This document shows, in pieces, positions 57,231 to 64,000 of a stretch of 64,000 nt of DNA. This DNA comes from Myxococcus qinghaiensis (GTDB lineage Bacteria; Myxococcota; Myxococcia; Myxococcales; Myxococcaceae): positions 372,001 to 436,000 of the forward strand of contig NZ_JAKCFA010000001.1 of NCBI RefSeq assembly GCF_024198215.1, given 5' to 3'. Under the pieces are notes generated by a model that did no database searches, had not been told where the DNA came from, and saw only the letters and a program-made list of their open reading frames with translations. A program made the position numbers and the translations under genes. Positions within the stretch are counted from its first letter, which is position 1; each line of letters opens with the position of its first letter.

Positions 57231-57611
57231 ATGGGAGCCTTTCAGCAGTTTTTGACCGAGAAGCAGATTGCCTCCGACACGCTGCTGCGCCTGTCGCGCC
57301 AGCTGGAGGCCCAGGCCGACACCGACCGCGCGTTGAAGCGCAAGCGCTCCGACAAGCGGCGCGAAAAGGACACGCAGGGCAAGAGCTACGCGGAGCTGTC
57401 GCTGCCCAAGCCGAAGAGTGGCCGGGGCGTGAGCAAGCAGCAGCTCCAGGCGGCGCTCGCGGACCTGCCGCTGCCACGTCGCGTGCGCGGCAAGCTGGTG
57501 CGGGCCGTCAACGCGGTGCTCTCCAAGAAGGGGAGTGGCGCGGTGGAGCCCAAGGCGCTGTTCGGTGACGCGGCCGTTCGCACCGGGCCCGCGAAGAAGT
57601 CCGCGAGCTGA
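57231..57611 (+). CDS. Hypothetical basic protein
   Basis: 126 residues, with GGAG 8 nt upstream in the leader (CTGGAGACGAAGACC). The first 35 residues form a helix (QQFLTEKQIASDTLLRLSRQLEAQ); residues 36-65 are very basic (KRKRSDKRREKD); a second helix pair follows. No catalytic motif. The basic block could contact nucleic acid. It leads a run with the next three genes: 15 bp to the next, then overlaps. Confidence 0.55.
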   Translation: MGAFQQFLTEKQIASDTLLRLSRQLEAQADTDRALKRKRSDKRREKDTQGKSYAELSLPKPKSGRGVSKQQLQAALADLPLPRRVRGKLVRAVNAVLSKKGSGAVEPKALFGDAAVRTGPAKKSAS

Positions 57612-57626
57612 GTCGGGAGGCCCCAC

Positions 57627-58268
57627 GTGTCATTCGCCGAAGCCCCGCCGATTCTTCCTCAGGACGTCCTCCGGGACGCGGACCGTTTGTTCGACGTCAC
57701 CCTGTGGTGCCTCGGGCAGGACGTGCGCTGCCCGGAGGGAAACCTCCTCATGCGTCGCGGCCTGGTCCGCCACGCGCGGCCCGAGGGGGTGGAAGGTCAA
57801 AGCGCGTACTCCGTCGCGTTGCCGGACGGAGGTCGGCTGTCGCTGTGGGGCTTCGGCGCGTTGTGCGAGTGCGGTCAGTCCGTCTTCGTCCCACGAGACG
57901 GCTTCACCCCTCGCTGGTTGGAGCGTGCGCCGGAGGGGCCCGCGTATCGGGCCTGTGAGCTGGGCACGTGGCGGGCTCCCGCCAGTGGGGAGGAGCGGCG
58001 CGAGGTCCGTCGGAGCCTGACGGGGCTCGCCGAGTGGTTCGCCGGGCACGAGGACTGGGTGGCCCGGGAAGTGGGGCTCGAGTGGAGGCGCGCCTGCGTG
58101 GCGGCTCGGCGCAAGGCGCCTCCTGTTCCACCGGAGACGCTGGCCGCCGCGTGGTGGCGGCTCGGCACGCGCATCCGCTCGCTGGATGTGGGTTTCAACG
58201 CCTGTGGCGCCTCGGGTTCCGGGGCACTGGGAGGACATCATGCTGTCGCGACTGCTGCGCAACGATGA
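57627..58268 (+). CDS. Hypothetical cytosolic protein
   Basis: 213 residues from a GTG at 57627. The N-terminal half has strand-rich segments (FDVTLWCLGQDVRC, GGRLSLWGFGALCECG) with Cys at several places (LWC, DVRCPEG, LCECG), possibly a small metal site. The C-terminal half is helical (RRSLTGLAEWFAGHEDWV). No domain is recognised. The downstream TPR gene starts inside its last 29 bp. Confidence 0.5.
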   Translation: MSFAEAPPILPQDVLRDADRLFDVTLWCLGQDVRCPEGNLLMRRGLVRHARPEGVEGQSAYSVALPDGGRLSLWGFGALCECGQSVFVPRDGFTPRWLERAPEGPAYRACELGTWRAPASGEERREVRRSLTGLAEWFAGHEDWVAREVGLEWRRACVAARRKAPPVPPETLAAAWWRLGTRIRSLDVGFNACGASGSGALGGHHAVATAAQR

Positions 58269-59964
58269 GCCATCCGTCTACGTCCAGGCCGCCTGGGAGG
58301 ACGTCGCGGACGAGGCGCTTCCTCGTCCCGTGCTCCGCGAGGGGCTGGGCACTTCGCACCTGAAGGTGAGCACGCGGGTGCCGCTGGCGCAGGCCTGGTT
58401 CGACCAGGGCTTGAGCCTGCTGCACCTGGGCTGGGGACCGGAGGCGCGGCGCTCCTTCGCGGAGGCGGCGCGGTTGGACCCGGAGCTGGCCATGGCGTGG
58501 TGGGGCCTGGCGCTGACGCGGGGGGCTGGAGCGCGCTTCGCCACGGCGCGGGCGGAGGCGATGGCTCGAGCGCTCGCGCTGAGCGAGGGCCTGCCCGACG
58601 TGGAGCAGCGCTACATCGTCGCGGCCAGCCTGCTCGCGGAGAAGGGGCCTTCCAACGGCCGCCATGCCTTCGTGCGGGAGATGGAGGGGCTGGTCGACCG
58701 CCATCCCGAGGACGCGGAGGCGAAGCTGCTGCTGGCGGGGTTCCTGGCGGACGGGTACGAGCCGGACGGCCGCCCCGGACAGGGACAGCCCTACGCGCAG
58801 GCGTTGCTGCGGGAACTCTTGCGCACGCACCCTGACCACGCGGGCGTCCACTTCGCGTGGCTGTGCACCATGCTCCCGAGCCCCCGACCCGAGGCGGCGA
58901 GGGACAGCGCGCTGCGACTCCCGAAGCTCGCGCCCGGAGCCAGCTTCGCGCTGTTGATGTCGGGACGGCTGCTGGGCCGGCTGGGTGAGACCGACGCGGC
59001 CTACCGGGTGCTGGAGGCCGCGGTGGAGGCGGACGACGCGTACCTCGAGGCCGAGTCGCTGCCCACCGTCTTCGCGCCCTGCGCGGAGCTGGCAATGCGG
59101 CTCTTGAGCCAGGGCTGCGCGGAGGCGGGGCAGTACAGCGACGCGCAGACGTGGGCGCGGCGGCTGCGTCAGCGTGTGGAGTCGGCGGGAGGCGAGCCCC
59201 AGGCCGTGCTCTTCGCGGCGACCACGCTGGTGTCCACGCACCTGCGCTTCGGGTTCTGCCGCGCGGCGGCGGACGTGTCGCTGGAGCTCGCCGGTGAGCT
59301 GACCGTCGCCGAGCAGGTGCTGCGCGACGGGGTCCGGCTGTACACGCGGGGCATCAACGCGCTGGACGCGGGGCGACTGCCGGATGCGGAGCGCGCGTGC
59401 GCGTCGCTCGAAGCGCTGCAGCCCGTGCTGGCCGAGGTGCGTCGCTCCGAGACTCGTGCCCTGTGCCCGCGAGATGTCTCCCGGGTGCTGGAGGTCGCGG
59501 AGTGCGAGCTGCGCGGCGCGCTGGAGTCGCGTCGGGGAGACGGTGGCCGCGCGGAGGCCACGTTGATTCGGGCGTGGCGCATGGAGCGACGGCTGCGCGC
59601 GTCGGGCCCGGCGGCATTCTCTCGGCACGCGCGGGAGACGCTGGCGCGCGCCCGCCTGCGCGGTGAGCGCGAGGAGAAGGCGCTGGAGCTGGCCCGGGCC
59701 CTTGTCGAAGAGCGTCCCGGGTGCGGCCACTTCCGGCTGCTGTTGGCTGAAGCGCGCGCGGCGCTGGGAGAGCGCGTGCTGGCGGTGCAGGACTTCAATT
59801 CCTTCCTCGACCGGTGGCGTGACGCGGACGCGCACCTGCCGGAGCTGCGGCGCGCGAGGACGTACATCGATGGCCGGGGCCGTGTCCTGCGGCTGGTCCA
59901 CACTTCCGAGGCGCCGCTCCCGGTGCCTCCCGACTTCCGTCCCCTGGAGAAGGTGTCCTGTTGA
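58240..59964 (+). CDS. TPR-repeat protein
   Basis: 574 residues from the ATG at 58240 (GGGAGG 5 nt upstream), overlapping the previous gene by 29 bp. Helical repeats fill the protein, for example AQAWFDQGLSLLHLGWGPEARRSFAEAARLDPELAMAWWGLA, a good TPR. No signal peptide or membrane span is seen. TPR proteins scaffold protein complexes. The following MerC-like gene begins at a TTG inside its stop codon, so the two should be coupled. Confidence 0.8.
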   Translation: MLSRLLRNDEPSVYVQAAWEDVADEALPRPVLREGLGTSHLKVSTRVPLAQAWFDQGLSLLHLGWGPEARRSFAEAARLDPELAMAWWGLALTRGAGARFATARAEAMARALALSEGLPDVEQRYIVAASLLAEKGPSNGRHAFVREMEGLVDRHPEDAEAKLLLAGFLADGYEPDGRPGQGQPYAQALLRELLRTHPDHAGVHFAWLCTMLPSPRPEAARDSALRLPKLAPGASFALLMSGRLLGRLGETDAAYRVLEAAVEADDAYLEAESLPTVFAPCAELAMRLLSQGCAEAGQYSDAQTWARRLRQRVESAGGEPQAVLFAATTLVSTHLRFGFCRAAADVSLELAGELTVAEQVLRDGVRLYTRGINALDAGRLPDAERACASLEALQPVLAEVRRSETRALCPRDVSRVLEVAECELRGALESRRGDGGRAEATLIRAWRMERRLRASGPAAFSRHARETLARARLRGEREEKALELARALVEERPGCGHFRLLLAEARAALGERVLAVQDFNSFLDRWRDADAHLPELRRARTYIDGRGRVLRLVHTSEAPLPVPPDFRPLEKVSC

Positions 59965-60377
59965 GTGCTTTGGAACGAAGTCTCGCCGTGCCCTCGCGTT
60001 GGGATGGGGTGGGGCAGTTGCTCTCCGCGCTGTGCGTCGTCCACTGCGTGGTGCTTCCCGCCGTGCTCGGGCTCCTGCCCGCCGCGGCGGCGCGGTGGCT
60101 GAGTGGGGAGGAGACGCATCAGGGGCTCCTGGCGCTGGCCCTGATGGGGGCGCTCGCGGCCTTCATCCCGGGCTGGCGGGTGCACCGTCGGCTGGGAGTG
60201 CCGGTGCTCGCCGTCAGCGGACTGACGATGCTGGCGGCGGGAGCGTTCCTGGTGCCGGAGGGCGTGGGCGAGGGCTGGGAGATGGGGCTCACCCTGGGGG
60301 GCGGGCTGTTGATGGCGGTGGCACACGGGCGCAACCGAGCCCTGTGCCGCGAGTGTTGCCCGCCCGAAGTCGGCTGA
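59961..60377 (+). CDS. MerC-domain membrane protein
   Basis: 138 residues from a TTG at 59961 that overlaps the previous stop (TTGA). Four hydrophobic segments. The first contains LCVVHCVVLP with Cys25, His28 and Cys29, the MerC pattern. The C-terminus is LCRECCPPE. MerC proteins carry mercury; relatives without a mer operon are often found with zinc- or copper-related genes. No other mer gene is nearby, so zinc or copper handling is more likely than mercury resistance. Confidence 0.75.
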   Translation: MSALERSLAVPSRWDGVGQLLSALCVVHCVVLPAVLGLLPAAAARWLSGEETHQGLLALALMGALAAFIPGWRVHRRLGVPVLAVSGLTMLAAGAFLVPEGVGEGWEMGLTLGGGLLMAVAHGRNRALCRECCPPEVG

Positions 60378-60454
60378 GCGGAAGCGTCGAGCCCGGAGCG
60401 TCCGATGCGCCCACCGCTTGACGGGCCGGAGTCGTTCGCGCGAGGAGAGGGGGC

Positions 60455-61003
60455 ATGCCCACCTTCCGTCTCACGCAGGACCAGGCCGCGTTGCTCGTCG
60501 TGGACATCCAGGAGCGCCTGTGCGCGGCCATGGACCGCGACGCGCTGGACCGGATGCTCGCGCGCACCAGCGCCGCCGTCGAAGGCGCCCGGGCGCTTGG
60601 CCTCCCCGTCATCATCACCGAGCAGTATCCCCAGGGCCTGGGGCCCACGCACTCGCTGCTGCGGCTGAAGCTGGGGAGCTTCAAGGCGGTGGAGAAGCTG
60701 GAGTTCAGCGCCGCCGTGCCGGACGTCCTCGCGCAGTTGGGGACTCGCAAGCAGGTGCTGCTGGCCGGCATGGAGACGCACATCTGTGTCTTCCAGACGG
60801 TGCGGGACCTGGCGGAGCGCGGCTACACGCCGGTGTTGCTGGCGGACGCGGTGATGTCGCGCTCGACGGAGGACCGGCGCGTGGGGTTGGAGCTGTGTCG
60901 CGACGCCGGAGCGACGGTGGCCACGGTGGAGGCCGCGCTGTTCGACCTGCTCGGGCGCGCGGGCACGCCCGAGTTCAAGAAGGTCTCCACCGCGGTCCGC
61001 TGA
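60455..61003 (+). CDS. Isochorismatase-family hydrolase
   Basis: 182 residues, with GGAG in the leader before the ATG at 60455. The cysteine-hydrolase triad reads Asp17 (VVDIQ), Lys72 region (LRLKLGSFKAVEK) and Cys111 in GMETHICVF. The cis-peptide loop precedes the Cys. The family covers isochorismatase, nicotinamidase and YcaC-like proteins; length and motifs fit the YcaC/hydrolase branch. The substrate is unknown. It converges on the Tiki-like lipoprotein gene with 3 bp between stops. Confidence 0.85.
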   Translation: MPTFRLTQDQAALLVVDIQERLCAAMDRDALDRMLARTSAAVEGARALGLPVIITEQYPQGLGPTHSLLRLKLGSFKAVEKLEFSAAVPDVLAQLGTRKQVLLAGMETHICVFQTVRDLAERGYTPVLLADAVMSRSTEDRRVGLELCRDAGATVATVEAALFDLLGRAGTPEFKKVSTAVR

Positions 61004-61006
61004 CGC

Positions 61007-62491
61007 CTAGAACATCGGAGGTTTCTCTCCATCCCGGCGCGGCGGCAGCGGGGGGCGAACGGGAAGCGGCGCCTCCTGCTGCTTGGAGATGGCGGGGAGG
61101 GACGGCGTCAGCGCTCCCACGTAGAGCATGCCGTGGGTGCCATCGGGCGTCGGCGCGTCGAAGGACGTGATGAACGGCGACATGCCGGGGCGCGCCGCCA
61201 CCCTGCCCGAGGGCGTGGAGCCGATGAGCCCGCACTGGAGCTTCCCGTCGCGGTCCAGGTCGCAGCCCCAGCGCGTTCCCTGGGCGTAGCTCATCTCCAA
61301 CACGACGAGGCGCGGGGACTTCAACAGATGCGCCATGGGCGTGAAGTCCTGGTCCCAGGGCGTGCCGGCGACGGTGCGCGTGTGCGTGTTGCCGGCGAGG
61401 ATGACCTGGACCTCGAACGGTTGTGCCTCGCGGCGCTGGTTCCAGAACGCGGCCTGCAGACCATCGCGTTTGCTGCCGCCCGCCAGGTCCGTGTCATACG
61501 CCAGGAGCGTCACGCTCAGCCCGGCCATGCGCATGGCGCGGACGCGGTCGACGAGGTCCATGATGGCGCGGCTGCTGCGGCCATCCTGGTAGGGCCGTTG
61601 CCAGAAGCGTCCCTCTAGCAGCGCATCCTGGTCCGACGGAGCCCCCGCGCTCGCGAGGTAGCGGTCCACCCGTTCCTGCTCGGAGCGGGGAATGGACAAC
61701 CCCAGCGCGACGGGCAGTCCCGCCTCGGCGATTTGACACACCAACTCGCCCATCACCGTGGGAGCTTCACGAGAGCCGAGCTGTTCTCCCACCAGCAGCG
61801 TCAGTCCGAGGTCCAGCACCTCCGGGAGCCCCCGCATGGCTTCGCCGCAGGGGCCCGCTTCGGAAGCCTCTGCCTTCCACCTCGTGAGGTAGAAGTCCGA
61901 GTCGCGCACGGCCCTGGGGCGCGGCTCCTCTCGCGCGTTGCCGCTCACCACCTCCAACGACGGGGTCGACTCCAGTCGCAGCGTCAGCTCCCGCTCGAGG
62001 TCCAGGTCTCGCGTGCCGTTCGTCAGCGTGCGCAGCTCGATGCGTTCGCTCCGCGCCATTCGGAGCGGTGGCCCACGGTCGAAGGGGCTCGAGTCGTGGA
62101 CGTAGTAGTTGTAGTGGATTCTCCACCAGTTATCGACCTGGTTGACGTCGTTGCCCATCGCGTTGAAGGTCATCCGGAAGATGCGGACGACGGACTGTCG
62201 CGGACCCACGGAGATGCCCGTCACCACGAAGCGCGTGTAGCGGTCATTCCCCGTGTCTCCCCTGTCCGAGGTCTTCCACTTCGTGAGGAACTGGGTGGGG
62301 TCCGTCGTCTCCTCGATGGCGTGTCCTCGAGAGGCGAGCAGCTGCCGGGTGGCGGCCAGCGCTTCTTCCAGGGGCTTCTGGAAGACGTGCTCGAACTTTG
62401 GCGTCTCCTGCTCCACGGTGCGGGGGCCATGCGCGCAGCCCACGCAGGTGGCCCAGAACAACCAGCACATCGCCAAGGCACGGAAGCTCAT
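61007..62491 (-). CDS. Lipoprotein with possible Tiki/TraB-like domain
   Basis: 494 residues from the ATG at 62491; GGGG lies 8 nt upstream. Lipobox CVGC (Cys19). Residues 20-200 form a mixed domain with QKPLEEALAATRQLLASRG. The C-terminal domain (about 220-470) carries LLVGEQLGSREAP and, later, ILAGNTHTR, the two conserved blocks of Tiki/TraB/ChaN-like proteins, which bind metal or heme and in some cases cleave peptides. This is a tentative assignment by motif. It lies just before the Znu-like genes. Confidence 0.55.
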   Translation of the reverse strand: MSFRALAMCWLFWATCVGCAHGPRTVEQETPKFEHVFQKPLEEALAATRQLLASRGHAIEETTDPTQFLTKWKTSDRGDTGNDRYTRFVVTGISVGPRQSVVRIFRMTFNAMGNDVNQVDNWWRIHYNYYVHDSSPFDRGPPLRMARSERIELRTLTNGTRDLDLERELTLRLESTPSLEVVSGNAREEPRPRAVRDSDFYLTRWKAEASEAGPCGEAMRGLPEVLDLGLTLLVGEQLGSREAPTVMGELVCQIAEAGLPVALGLSIPRSEQERVDRYLASAGAPSDQDALLEGRFWQRPYQDGRSSRAIMDLVDRVRAMRMAGLSVTLLAYDTDLAGGSKRDGLQAAFWNQRREAQPFEVQVILAGNTHTRTVAGTPWDQDFTPMAHLLKSPRLVVLEMSYAQGTRWGCDLDRDGKLQCGLIGSTPSGRVAARPGMSPFITSFDAPTPDGTHGMLYVGALTPSLPAISKQQEAPLPVRPPLPPRRDGEKPPMF

Positions 62492-62586
62492 GTCGCGGTC
62501 CCCTCTGGAAGCGCCTCGTCGTTGTCGAGGCTGCTTCCGGAAACGCGATGTCTCAGGGCCCATATCGAAGCGGGCGGGAGTGCCTT

Positions 62587-63459
62587 TCAGCGTGCGCGCT
62601 GCACGAGCTGGATGAGTGCGCGCGCACCCATGGCCAGGCCCACCAGCATCGCGGCGACCACCGTCTGAGAACCTCCGACCGGGAAGTCGAAGAAGTAGGC
62701 GAACATGTAGCCGCCCACGCCGGAGACGATGCCCGCGAGCGTGGCCACGAAGAATGTCCACGGCAGTCGCAAGTCCAGCATCAGCGCGGCGATGGCGGAC
62801 AGCGTGGAGAAGGCGAACACCGGCAGGGCACCGAGGGCGCGGGCGCACACGCCCACCATGACGCCGATGGACACCATGAGCACGCCGTCCAACAGCCGGA
62901 CGGGCAGCCCCTGCACCAGCGCGCCGATGCGGTCGAAGCTCGCGAAGGTGATGCCCCGGTACCACCACAGGTGGATGACCATGACGAGGATGCTGGCGAT
63001 GGCCACGGTGCGCAGCTGCTCGGGCGTCACCAGCACGGCGGTGCCGAAGAGGATGCCCTGGATGTCGTGGGACTCCTGGGCGATGCGGTCGCCCACCAGC
63101 ACGGCCGCGCCACCGGAGAGGGCATAGGCGAGGCCCAGCAGGCTCTCCCGCGTCAGCCGCAGCCGGGTGGGGTCCATCATCAGCAGCAGCGTCGCCAGCA
63201 GCGCGAGCGCGGTGGCGCCGATGACGGGCTCCACTTCGAAGCCCAGGTGGATGCCCATGTAGAAGGCCAGCGCCACGCCCAGGCCGGCGGACTGGGCCAC
63301 CGCGGCGCTGACGAACACCATGCGCCGCAGCACCACGTAGACGCTCAGGAAGCCGAGCACGCCGCCGGCCAGCAGGGCGCACAGCAGCGGGTCCCGGAAC
63401 AGCTCGAACCCCTCGACGAACTGCTGCCACTGGGATGGTTCAGCGAGCATCGGATCCAC
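62587..63459 (-). CDS. Metal ABC transporter permease (ZnuB type)
   Basis: 290 residues from a GTG at 63459 (GAGGGA 7 nt upstream); the ATG at 63450 is an alternative. Eight or nine hydrophobic segments, with the ABC-3 permease layout (LLCALLAGGVLGFLSVYVVLRRMVFVSAAVAQSAGLGVALAFYMG). The family imports zinc, manganese or iron with a periplasmic binding protein. It overlaps the ATPase gene by about 20 bp. The binding protein is not seen inside the window and may lie to the right. Confidence 0.85.
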   Translation of the reverse strand: MDPMLAEPSQWQQFVEGFELFRDPLLCALLAGGVLGFLSVYVVLRRMVFVSAAVAQSAGLGVALAFYMGIHLGFEVEPVIGATALALLATLLLMMDPTRLRLTRESLLGLAYALSGGAAVLVGDRIAQESHDIQGILFGTAVLVTPEQLRTVAIASILVMVIHLWWYRGITFASFDRIGALVQGLPVRLLDGVLMVSIGVMVGVCARALGALPVFAFSTLSAIAALMLDLRLPWTFFVATLAGIVSGVGGYMFAYFFDFPVGGSQTVVAAMLVGLAMGARALIQLVQRAR

Positions 63460-64000
63460 GGTGGGGTCCCTCGGGGGCGCGGTGGCAGTACTCGTCGCCG
63501 TACTGACGACGGAAGGCGGGGTGACAGAACACGGTGCGCGCGTCGCCCACGACGAAGGCGGAGGTCTCCCGGTCCACGAAGAGCAGCACGTCCGCGTGCT
63601 CGGCGGCGACCTCCAGGTCGTGGCACACGACGACGACACCCAGCCCTCGTTGGCGCGCGAGCAAGCACAGCCGCTGCATCGTCTCGCGCTCGGCGACGGC
63701 GTCCATGGCGGCGGTGGGCTCGTCGAGCAGCACCATGTCCGCCTCGGTGGCGATGAGCCGGGCCAGGAGCGTGCGCTGCTTCTGGCCTTCGGACAGCTCG
63801 CGGTAGGGCCTGTTCGCGATGGCCTTGGCCCCGGCTGTCTCCAGGGCCGTCTCCACGGCGTCGCGGTCCGCCTTGCGGGCGAACGGCCACAGGAAGCTCC
63901 AGTTGCGCAGCCGGCCCCAGGCGGTCAGCTCTCGTGCCCGCAGCGGCAGCAGCGAGTCGATGCCGGACGTCTGCGGCACATAGGCGCTGCGCATCTCTGG
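63440..64000 (-). CDS. Metal ABC transporter ATPase (ZnuC type), 5' end outside window
   Basis: The last 186 residues are present. Signature LSEGQKQRTLLAR, Walker B MVLLDEPTAAMD and the H-loop CHDLEVAAEHADVLLFVD are intact; the Walker A lies upstream, beyond the right edge. The Q-loop region (SAYVPQTSGID) is at the very edge. It couples ATP hydrolysis to the ZnuB-type permease. Zinc is the default substrate; manganese or iron cannot be excluded. Confidence 0.88.
   Translation of the reverse strand, partial: PEMRSAYVPQTSGIDSLLPLRARELTAWGRLRNWSFLWPFARKADRDAVETALETAGAKAIANRPYRELSEGQKQRTLLARLIATEADMVLLDEPTAAMDAVAERETMQRLCLLARQRGLGVVVVCHDLEVAAEHADVLLFVDRETSAFVVGDARTVFCHPAFRRQYGDEYCHRAPEGPHRGSDAR

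Noticed and set aside
59961..60377. Mercury-resistance operon
   Set aside because: A MerC-like protein is present but no MerA, MerT, MerP or MerR mercury regulator lies nearby.

Overview
The window is a stretch of very GC-rich chromosome with strong G/C in third codon positions. The gene content points to a predatory, fruiting myxobacterium of the Myxococcaceae (Myxococcus, Corallococcus or Pyxidicoccus type). The clues are paired Ser/Thr kinases with PEGA domains, a PilZ and sigma-54 activator fusion, many TPR proteins and lipoproteins, secreted lytic enzymes and very long low-complexity regulatory proteins. This is inferred from the sequence alone. No rRNA, tRNA, CRISPR array, insertion sequence or prophage was seen.

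Layout. 1-4740 (minus) is a compact six-gene set: two membrane proteins with zinc ribbons, then a radical-SAM protein, two unknown proteins and an AAA+ ATPase. The last four genes are joined by 4-bp stop/start overlaps. This set is the best candidate for a little-described system; it resembles the FtsH-type ternary systems proposed from comparative genomics. 4838-14160 holds mixed single genes: a GNAT acetyltransferase, a PilZ/sigma-54 activator with an altered GAFTGA motif, a lipoprotein hydrolase, a stand-alone E1-like enzyme, an Ntn-hydrolase acylase and phosphatidylserine synthase. 14321-23011 carries an Ig-like/VWA lipoprotein, a small protein and two adjacent Ser/Thr kinases. 23329-24403 pairs a MerR-like regulator with a cysteine-bearing sigma-region-4 protein.

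24503-33730 is one tightly packed operon: purH, a TPR protein, purD, lptF, lptG and an O-antigen-ligase-like protein. It joins purine synthesis to lipopolysaccharide export. Polysaccharide genes follow to 37710 (two glycosyltransferases and a polyprenyl-phosphate sugar-1-phosphate transferase). After these come a secreted serine protease, a 1942-residue MshEN-containing protein built largely of repeats, and a secreted DUF4185 enzyme. The B12-dependent ribonucleotide reductase nrdJ (48193-50985, minus) has two NrdR-like boxes 15 bp apart in its long leader.

The right end holds a thioredoxin-like ferredoxin, an AA10 lytic polysaccharide monooxygenase, a Bax-inhibitor-1 protein and an ATP-grasp-like protein. 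It closes with a run that suggests metal handling: a His-tailed lipoprotein, a MerC-like protein and, at the edge, a Znu-type ABC permease and ATPase. The two edge genes (AAA+ ATPase at the left, ABC ATPase at the right) are cut by the window.
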